From Bacteriovoracaceae bacterium (GTDB taxonomy: Bacteria; Bdellovibrionota; Bacteriovoracia; Bacteriovoracales; Bacteriovoracaceae): DNA of 12,354 bases. Below are positions 6,977-12,354 of this stretch, piece by piece. Under the pieces are notes generated by a model. The model made no database searches, was not told where the DNA came from, and saw nothing but the letters and a program-made list of their open reading frames with translations. The stretch is taken from contig JAGOVR010000038.1 in assembly GCA_018060635.1 (NCBI GenBank), positions 1 through 12,354 of the forward strand, read 5' to 3'. A program made the position numbers and the translations under genes. How positions within the stretch are numbered: position 1 is the first letter of the stretch; the number at the start of each line of letters is the position of its first letter.

Positions 6977-6983
6977 TACGACA
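6957..6983. repeat. Inverted repeat TGTCG-17 nt-CGACA in the epmA leader
   Basis: TGTCG (6957-6961) and CGACA (6979-6983) are exact inverted copies separated by 17 bases, in a patch clearly richer in G and C than the surroundings. It could be a weak hairpin in the epmA leader or a binding site. Five-base arms are short, so chance is possible. Confidence 0.25.
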
Positions 6984-7004
6984 CATCATCCTTGAAAGTA
7001 ATTT

Positions 7005-7973
7005 ATGAATGAAAGATTACACCTATTTGAACTTACCACAGCTATCCGCTCTTTTTTTGGTAACCAAGGATTTTATGATGTCCTCACTCCTCCTCTAGTA
7101 GAAAATCCTGGTATGGAAACCCATATCCATCCCTTTCAAGTAAATTCCATTGTTAATCCTAAAAAAGCTTCTCTTTATCTACACACTTCCCCTGAATTTT
7201 ATATGAAAGAGCTTTTATCGCAAGGTTTAGAAAAAATATTTACCATGAGTTATTGCTTTCGGGATGAACCTGCATCCCCTCTGCACCGCTCACAATTTAT
7301 TATGTTGGAGTGGTATAGAACTAACAGTTTTTATACTCAGATCATGCAGGACTGTATAGAGCTTACCCAGTTTTGCCATGCCTACCTAAAAAATAAAAAA
7401 ATTCCTTTGCGCTATACTGACCTCTCTCAAATAAATTTTGAAAAAAGAACTGTGCAAGAAATTTTTAAGGAAATTTTAAATATTGATATTTTAAATTTTC
7501 TAGAGGTAAACGATTTGAAGGAGCTTATTCAAAAAAACTTCAAACAAGTCCCTCTTCCTTTAAGTGACAAAAATATGCTGTGGGAAGATTATTATTTTTT
7601 ACTCTTCTTAAATTTAATCGAGCCGCACTTTGTAAAATATCCTTTCCTGCTTCTTTATGAGTTTCCAGCTCCGCTGTGCGCACTCTCAACTCTTAAAAAA
7701 GAAGACCCTAGAGTCTGTGAACGCTTTGAAATTTATATGCAAGGAATTGAACTGTGTAATGCCTATAATGAGTTAACTGATGCGAATGAACAGAAAAAAC
7801 GCTTTAATCAGCAAGCTATAGATAAAAAGATGCTGTATGGTTATGATCTGCCTGAGCCTAAAGTTCTCTACCAAGCTTTAGAAAAAGGACTCCCTGCTTG
7901 TAGTGGGATTGCTATGGGAGTCGAAAGACTTCTTCTTTCTTTATCTCTTAAGTCTAATGCTTTCTTTGATTAA
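7005..7973 (+). CDS. epmA: Elongation factor P--(R)-beta-lysine ligase (EpmA/GenX/PoxA)
   Basis: EpmA is a lysyl-tRNA-synthetase paralogue that attaches (R)-beta-lysine to a conserved lysine of EF-P, helping ribosomes through polyproline stretches. The 322 residues match the family (E. coli 325) and contain only the class II catalytic core, with no N-terminal anticodon-binding domain. Visible marks: THIHPF (39-44) and LHTSPEFYMKELL (59-71); motif 2 from FRDEP to MLEWYR (85-105); the lysine-site region GIELCNAYNELTD; and motif 3 GIAMGVERLLL (301-311). The C-terminus after motif 3 is a few residues shorter than in E. coli. The ATG at 7005 is preceded by an in-frame TAA six bases upstream. The Shine-Dalgarno is weak (GAAAG). 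EF-P and the aminomutase EpmB are not in the window. Its stop overlaps the stop of the convergent gene. Confidence 0.95.
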   Translation: MNERLHLFELTTAIRSFFGNQGFYDVLTPPLVENPGMETHIHPFQVNSIVNPKKASLYLHTSPEFYMKELLSQGLEKIFTMSYCFRDEPASPLHRSQFIMLEWYRTNSFYTQIMQDCIELTQFCHAYLKNKKIPLRYTDLSQINFEKRTVQEIFKEILNIDILNFLEVNDLKELIQKNFKQVPLPLSDKNMLWEDYYFLLFLNLIEPHFVKYPFLLLYEFPAPLCALSTLKKEDPRVCERFEIYMQGIELCNAYNELTDANEQKKRFNQQAIDKKMLYGYDLPEPKVLYQALEKGLPACSGIAMGVERLLLSLSLKSNAFFD

Positions 7974-8731
7974 AAATAAATTGAATTTAAAATTTTATGC
8001 ATCTTAATAATAAGTTCTGCTTTCACTTGTTGCAAAGAAACTTTTTTGGCCCAATTACGGTGAATATGGACAGAAGAATTATTACGTAAAGGGGCAGAAA
8101 GAGCAGAGGCATAATTCTGTGCTAATTCCTGAGATAAAACAGCATACCAATCATAGGCTTTTTCACTATCTGTTTCCATTAACAAATCAAATGTTTCTAA
8201 AAGTTTTTCCACTAAATTTCTCTTGAGTGAAAAAAAATTCAACTCCATTAAACGATTAAGGGCTATCTCTCTTCTGGTATATTTCTTAAAAAAATCTTGT
8301 GCTATCTTTGCGAAGTCTTCTTTAATGATAAAAGATTTTGTTTCTAAACTATAATAAGCATCACCTAGGATAATCCCTCTATAAACTGCTTCATAACTAG
8401 CACCCTGACTTAAAATATTAAACCAACTCTCTTTGTTAGAATTATATTTAAATTCTCTATGATAACATTCATAGAATAATTCATTTAAAAAAGATTGGTA
8501 GTAATTATTTTTTTGCTGAGGTGATAAGTTTTGGAAAGGATCTACTTTTTCATTTTTTTTATTAGATATCAGCTTAGGGTCTATTTTACTTTGAGGAATG
8601 ATAGGTAACACAATCTCGACTAAAGGTGCTTCTTTTATAAAAAATGATTGGAACTTCTTGTAGATTTTTTCCCAAGGGCTTTCTGCTACTACTTGTTGAG
8701 AGATAAAAGTCAAAAAAAATAAGAGCTTCAT
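7970..8731 (-). CDS. Exported protein of unknown function
   Basis: A 253-residue protein with a clear Sec signal peptide: MKLL, a hydrophobic core to about residue 11, and a probable signal peptidase I cut after VVA (14-16). The mature part is mostly charged and aromatic-rich alpha-helix, with a single cysteine in ECYHREF and no recognised domain. There is no lipobox and no later transmembrane segment, so a periplasmic or outer-envelope location is likely. The ATG at 8731 has GAGG about 5 nt upstream. It follows rimO by 25 bp on the same strand and is probably the third gene of the nadC-rimO unit. Its TAA overlaps the epmA TAA in the shared tetramer TTAA (7970-7973), so the two convergent genes have no spacer. 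It looks lineage-specific, and no function is offered. Confidence 0.8.
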   Translation of the reverse strand: MKLLFFLTFISQQVVAESPWEKIYKKFQSFFIKEAPLVEIVLPIIPQSKIDPKLISNKKNEKVDPFQNLSPQQKNNYYQSFLNELFYECYHREFKYNSNKESWFNILSQGASYEAVYRGIILGDAYYSLETKSFIIKEDFAKIAQDFFKKYTRREIALNRLMELNFFSLKRNLVEKLLETFDLLMETDSEKAYDWYAVLSQELAQNYASALSAPLRNNSSVHIHRNWAKKVSLQQVKAELIIKMHKILNSIYF

Positions 8732-8756
8732 CTAAACCTCAAATAAGTGAGCAAGG

Positions 8757-10112
8757 TCAAACAATTTTTCCTACTAAGTCATAATCCAGAACTTGAGAAA
8801 TGTGCACCTTTACAATGTCTCCTGCCTGAGCCATCCCTTCATTAATAATAACTTTTCCATCAATGTCAGGAGCTTGGAAAGCATGACGACCTTGTAAAAG
8901 GAGATCTGTTTCTTCATGAGCACCTTCAACTAAAACGTCTAATGTCCTACCTACGTATTTTTGATTAAGTTCACGAGCAATTTCTTTTTGAGCTTCGTAG
9001 AGTTTCTCAAAACGTTCATCTATCACCTCTTGAGACACTTTATCTTTAAGTTTTATAGCAGGAGTTCCTTCTTCATCTGAATACTTAAAAACCCCTAAAT
9101 GGTTAAATTTTACTTCCTTAATCCCTTGCAGAAGTTTTTCAAAATCCTCTGCTGTTTCTCCCGGAAATCCTACAATCACAGAAGTTCGAAGTACAATATC
9201 GGGAATATAATCTCTCAGTCTTTTAATCTTTCTTAAAATTTCTTCTCCTGTTACCTTGCGATTCATGCGCTTAAGAACTCCATCTGCAAAATGTTGCACA
9301 GGCATATCGAGATAGTGACAAATCCTCTTTGCGTTTGCCATATACTTCATAATTTCTTCGCTTAAATCATCTGGATAATAGTAAAAAAGCCTGACCCAAT
9401 CAGCTCCTGATTTTTCTTCTAATGCTTGAATGAGATTTAAAAGCTTATTCTTCTCATCCATATCTACACCGTAATCTGATAAGTCTTGAGAAATAACATT
9501 GAGTTCTTTTACTCCTGCTTTGACCAAACTCTGTGCTTCCTTCACAAGAGAATCTACACTACGGGAACGAAGCTTGCCACGAATGGTAGGGATAATACAA
9601 AAAGTACAGTTCCGATTACAGCCTTCTGAAATTTTAAGCCATGCCATGTAAGAAGGAGAAGTGTTAAGTCTTGGATCAAACTCCGTATGAATATATTTAG
9701 GAATTTCTACAAAAGATTTTTGAGAAAGCTTTCCTTCTTCAAAAGCTTTTAAGAGAGGAACAATCTTGTGATACTCTCCAGTGCCTATGAACATATCTAC
9801 TTCTGGCATCTCTTTTTCTAATTCTGCACTATAACGTTGAGCCATGCATCCTGACACCACTAAAGCTTTGCAATGACCTGCTGTTTTGTATTCTGCTAAA
9901 TCTAAAATAGTATCAATAGATTCTGCTTTAGCCGCTTCAATGAAAGAACACGTATTCACAACTATCACTTCTGCTTTCTCTGGATCAGGGACAATTTCAA
10001 AACCTGCAAGTCCCATATGACCTAGCATGACTTGAGAATCCACTAAATTTTTAGAGCAACCTAAAGAAGTAAAATGCAGTGTTTTGTTCTTGAATTTATT
10101 TGTTTGTGTCAT
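8757..10112 (-). CDS. rimO: Ribosomal protein S12 methylthiotransferase RimO
   Basis: RimO is a radical-SAM enzyme that adds a methylthio group to the conserved aspartate of ribosomal protein S12. It has 451 residues when started at the ATG at 10112. An upstream in-frame ATG at 10163 would add 17 residues inside nadC and is not expected from the family. The chosen start has AAGGG about 4 nt upstream. The N-terminal domain has three cluster-binding cysteines (C19 in SLGCSKNLVD, C55 in NTCSF, C89 in SGCM). The radical-SAM motif is C165-x3-C169-x2-C172 in SEGCNRNCTFCIIP. FPGET (316-320) and FKYSDEEGTPA (342-352) follow, and a TRAM domain fills 385-451. The SEGCN...RGKLRSRS and QAPDIDG wording favours RimO over MiaB. 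It overlaps the end of nadC by 17 bp, so the two are probably coupled. Confidence 0.96.
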   Translation of the reverse strand: MTQTNKFKNKTLHFTSLGCSKNLVDSQVMLGHMGLAGFEIVPDPEKAEVIVVNTCSFIEAAKAESIDTILDLAEYKTAGHCKALVVSGCMAQRYSAELEKEMPEVDMFIGTGEYHKIVPLLKAFEEGKLSQKSFVEIPKYIHTEFDPRLNTSPSYMAWLKISEGCNRNCTFCIIPTIRGKLRSRSVDSLVKEAQSLVKAGVKELNVISQDLSDYGVDMDEKNKLLNLIQALEEKSGADWVRLFYYYPDDLSEEIMKYMANAKRICHYLDMPVQHFADGVLKRMNRKVTGEEILRKIKRLRDYIPDIVLRTSVIVGFPGETAEDFEKLLQGIKEVKFNHLGVFKYSDEEGTPAIKLKDKVSQEVIDERFEKLYEAQKEIARELNQKYVGRTLDVLVEGAHEETDLLLQGRHAFQAPDIDGKVIINEGMAQAGDIVKVHISQVLDYDLVGKIV

Positions 10113-10971
10113 GTTTCCCTTGTAGTTCCATTTTAAGAGAGATATCGACTGCAGGTGCACCATAGGTTAAAGACCCTACACTAACCGCATCAATTTTTCC
10201 TAATCCTATCTCTAAGTAATTTTCAATATTATCTAAATTTATATTTCCTGAAATTTCATAAGTCACACCTACTCTTTTAAGCTCACAAGCTTTTTTTAGA
10301 TCCTGCAAAGAAAATCTATCCAGAAGCAAATGAGAAACACCTAAGTCTAGAGCTTGTGTCAACTCAGATAAATTATGAATCTCCGCAATAATTGGAGTAT
10401 AAAAACTACCAACTGAGCGAAAAAAATCTACTGCCTCTTTCAGTCCACCCAAAATATTTTTATGATTATCTTTAATCATAAAAATATCTGTTTGTGAGAA
10501 ACGGTGATTCTGCCCTCCACCCATTCTAACTGCATACTTATCTAAGCTACGATAGCCTGGTAATGTTTTACGTGTATCTAAAATAACGGCTTGATATTTT
10601 TCTGCTTTTGCCACAAATAAACTGGTATAGCTTGCAATACTACTGGCCCTTTGCAAAAGATTGAGTGCAATTCTTTCTCCCGAAAGAGCCATTCCTGCAG
10701 GAAGTTTAAATTCTAAAAAAGGTTTTTTTTGAGGATCAATATTTTGCCCTTCCCAAGAACTATATTTTTCTTCTAAGGCTTCTTTCTCTCCCAAAACTTC
10801 AAAAACTTTAAAAAACCAAGGAAGACCTGCAAGCGTTAAAGGTGATTTAAAATATAATTTGCAAAACACTTCTTTTTTAGGAAGTGCTAATTCATAGTAG
10901 GCATTACTAGCTACACCATCTTCTTTTAAGAAGTGCAGAATTTCCTCATTATCAATCACAACTGGGCCCAT
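10096..10971 (-). CDS. nadC: Nicotinate-nucleotide diphosphorylase (carboxylating), quinolinate phosphoribosyltransferase
   Basis: NadC condenses quinolinate with PRPP to nicotinate mononucleotide and CO2, the last specific step of de novo NAD synthesis. The 291 residues are normal for the family. The N-terminal mixed domain covers about 1-110. The barrel follows with ERIALNLLQRASSIAS (99-114), DTRKTLPGYR (132-141), the basic GGGQNHR (151-157), IKDNH (166-170), EISGNI (239-244) and SVGSLT (264-269), all expected active-site or phosphate-binding stretches. The ATG at 10971 has GAGGA about 5 nt upstream. A good promoter lies just before it with a leader near 20 nt, too short for a riboswitch. 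nadA and nadB are not in the window. The last 17 bp overlap the rimO start. Confidence 0.96.
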   Translation of the reverse strand: MGPVVIDNEEILHFLKEDGVASNAYYELALPKKEVFCKLYFKSPLTLAGLPWFFKVFEVLGEKEALEEKYSSWEGQNIDPQKKPFLEFKLPAGMALSGERIALNLLQRASSIASYTSLFVAKAEKYQAVILDTRKTLPGYRSLDKYAVRMGGGQNHRFSQTDIFMIKDNHKNILGGLKEAVDFFRSVGSFYTPIIAEIHNLSELTQALDLGVSHLLLDRFSLQDLKKACELKRVGVTYEISGNINLDNIENYLEIGLGKIDAVSVGSLTYGAPAVDISLKMELQGKHDTNK

Positions 10972-10996
10972 AAAATCCTCATGTATAAGTAAACTC

Positions 10997-11025
10997 TTTA
11001 TAGCTCAATAATTTCTCTTTTTCAA
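10997..11025 (-). promoter_or_regulatory. Sigma70-type promoter for nadC-rimO
   Basis: On the minus strand TTGAAA (11020-11025, 5 of 6) and TATAAA (10997-11002, 5 of 6) are separated by exactly 17 bp. Transcription would start near 10990, about 20 nt before the nadC ATG. This is the best promoter in the window. Confidence 0.7.
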
Positions 11026-11106
11026 CACGATGTGTAAAAAAATAATCTAATTATTTCAATAAGTTGTATCTAAAATCAGAACCTTATCACTTGCAAACTC
11101 CATGAT

Positions 11107-12267
11107 ATGAAAAAGCTTAGCTTTATCTATCTCTCTGCTTTTATTTTTATTGCCCATCTTCAAGGCTTTCCTTTTTTCTTTCATACAAATTCTTTATCTG
11201 CATTTCAGGAACTAAAAAAAAATTTGATGGAAAGTTATAAAAATCAAGACTTAGTTCCTCTCACCATGTCTTACCTCCTAGGGGAAACCAAAGGACTCTC
11301 TCCTCAGATAAAGACAGAACACAAGCTCTTAAATCTTCAACACCTTTTTACTCCTTCTGGTGTTCACCTTTCTGCTTTTTTACTTCTTTTTTGGCCATTT
11401 AAAAAATCTAAAAAATTTTCTAAATTTTATCACGGACTTATTCTCACTTTAAGTCTCTTGTGTTTTTGTCTACCAGATTTTTATCCTCTCAAGCGCATTG
11501 CTTTACTACGCTTACTTACTTTTATTAAAAATTTACTTAATATTCCTCTTTCTTCATTTACTTTATTTATCATAACTTTTTCTTTGGATTTTATTTTTGG
11601 TTTTTTTGCTATTAACCCTTCTAGTTTTTTTTATAGCTATCTTTTTTTAGGCATTATCATTACGCTTAAAAACCAACCAGTTTTTAAAACTATCTTAGCG
11701 TTATGGGGAGGACAAATAATGGTAAGTCTCTTACAGGGAAGTACCATGATGCTAGGAAGTCTTTTGTTTAGTCCGCTCCTAACTTTTATTTTTACACTCC
11801 TTTTTATCCCTATGGTTTTGTCTTTGCAAATAGGATTTCTTACAACTAGCTCCTACATCTTTTTAGAAAAATTGGTCGAAACATTTGTAAACCTCACTCA
11901 TTTTTTTACGCATTTAAAATTTTTCTCAATCCCACTAAAACCCAATATTTTAATTCCTCTTCTCATTCTTATTTTACTTTCCAACTTATGCTTTAAAACA
12001 AAAAAAATAATTTTAATAATTTCTCTTTTACTCATGACTGATTCATCCCCTAAGTATTTTTTTCCTCCTATAGAACAAAGAACATATCTTTTTTCTCTAC
12101 CTTCCAAGAAGGAAAGTAAAAGTATCAAATGGAATGATCAAGGAATTGAAATAAAAACTTGTTATAATAAATGCCAACTCAAATATCAAAGTGGTGTTTG
12201 GTGGCCTATCTGTCGGAAAAAAAAGAGAACTGTTACCGTAAACTGTTACCGTAAACTGTTACCGTAA
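11107..12267 (+). CDS. Minimal ComEC/Rec2-like competence-domain membrane protein
   Basis: A 386-residue hydrophobic protein. ComEC forms the inner-membrane channel for single-stranded DNA uptake. Competence-domain marks are LLGETKGLS (57-65), then HLFTPSGVHLSAF (79-91), matching the family's 'H.la.SGlH' helix, then PLKRIALLRLL (127-137) in place of the usual R-A-x-M helix, and a late LLFSPLLTFIFTLLFIP (219-235) like the family's N-x(n)-P segment. About seven to nine helices are visible. Both usual extra parts are missing: the N-terminal OB-like domain is reduced to a short stretch (20-55), and there is no C-terminal metallo-beta-lactamase domain. Instead there is a roughly 70-residue soluble tail with C352, C356 and C369. 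The last 11 or so residues are read from a 13-bp tandem repeat. No Shine-Dalgarno precedes the ATG. It may be a short ComEC homologue or a degenerate one. Confidence 0.75.
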   Translation: MKKLSFIYLSAFIFIAHLQGFPFFFHTNSLSAFQELKKNLMESYKNQDLVPLTMSYLLGETKGLSPQIKTEHKLLNLQHLFTPSGVHLSAFLLLFWPFKKSKKFSKFYHGLILTLSLLCFCLPDFYPLKRIALLRLLTFIKNLLNIPLSSFTLFIITFSLDFIFGFFAINPSSFFYSYLFLGIIITLKNQPVFKTILALWGGQIMVSLLQGSTMMLGSLLFSPLLTFIFTLLFIPMVLSLQIGFLTTSSYIFLEKLVETFVNLTHFFTHLKFFSIPLKPNILIPLLILILLSNLCFKTKKIILIISLLLMTDSSPKYFFPPIEQRTYLFSLPSKKESKSIKWNDQGIEIKTCYNKCQLKYQSGVWWPICRKKKRTVTVNCYRKLLP

Positions 12268-12354
12268 ACTGTTACCGTAAACTGTTACCGTAAACTGTTA
12301 CCGTAAACTGTTACCGTAAACTGTTACCGTAAACTGTTACCGTAAACTGTTACC
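12228..12354 (+). repeat. Perfect 13-bp tandem repeat array, running off the window
   Basis: The unit AACTGTTACCGTA occurs nine full times plus 10 bases without a single mismatch, and the window ends inside it, so the true length is unknown. Each unit holds two small overlapping palindromes, AAC-T-GTT and TTAC-C-GTAA. There are no unique spacers, so it is not CRISPR. Because 13 is not a multiple of 3 and each strand of the unit contains TAA, every frame on both strands is closed within 39 bases; the array cannot encode a repeat protein. The first three units supply the last codons and the stop of the ComEC-like gene. Confidence 0.97.

Noticed and set aside
10113..10163. Longer rimO start with 17 extra residues
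   Set aside because: The extension lies within the nadC coding sequence, does not resemble RimO N-termini, and the ATG at 10112 has its own AAGGG.
12228..12354. Possible CRISPR array
   Set aside because: The 13-bp units follow each other directly with no spacers, and no cas genes are present.

Overview
The window is AT-rich, densely packed bacterial chromosome, read here as Gram-negative. The co-occurrence of RNase Y, ZapA, FtsY, EpmA, RimO and NadC, many uncharacterised membrane or exported proteins, and a low-GC base composition fit a delta-proteobacterium-like lineage. Bdellovibrionota of the Bacteriovorax type is my best guess, made from gene content and protein style and not from a database search. 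Both ends cut into features (an open reading frame on the left, a tandem array on the right), so the window may be a whole contig or an arbitrary slice.

Layout. (1) 1-1512, plus strand: the 3' part of a large protein of unknown function with a small cysteine cluster. (2) 6876 down to 1517, minus strand: a tightly packed eight-gene cluster, ftsY > zapA > ygfA (5-formyl-THF cyclo-ligase) > rny > small membrane protein > Nudix hydrolase > polytopic membrane protein > membrane zinc-ribbon protein. Gaps are 45 bp or less, and several stops and starts overlap. It links SRP-dependent membrane targeting, divisome assembly, folate metabolism and mRNA decay with four uncharacterised or loosely characterised genes. 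(3) 6877-7004: divergent promoter region whose two candidate -35 boxes form one small palindrome. (4) 7005-7973, plus strand: epmA, the EF-P lysyl-transferase. (5) 10971 down to 7970, minus strand: nadC > rimO > an exported protein of unknown function, behind a good sigma70-type promoter at 10997-11025. (6) 11107-12267, plus strand: a minimal ComEC/Rec2-like membrane protein. (7) 12228-12354: a perfect 13-bp tandem repeat that forms the last codons of the ComEC-like gene and runs off the window.

The core genes are ordinary housekeeping genes. The parts worth a second look are the 13-bp array fused to the 3' end of the ComEC-like gene, the stripped-down ComEC itself, and the translationally coupled pair of membrane proteins (a multi-helix GHYYLV protein and a zinc ribbon interrupted by a membrane hairpin) at the end of the ftsY-rny cluster. 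I do not see a CRISPR array, tRNA, rRNA, insertion sequence or convincing intrinsic terminator. No stretch longer than 300 bases lacks a gene. The two larger intergenic regions (6877-7004 and 10972-11106) hold promoters.
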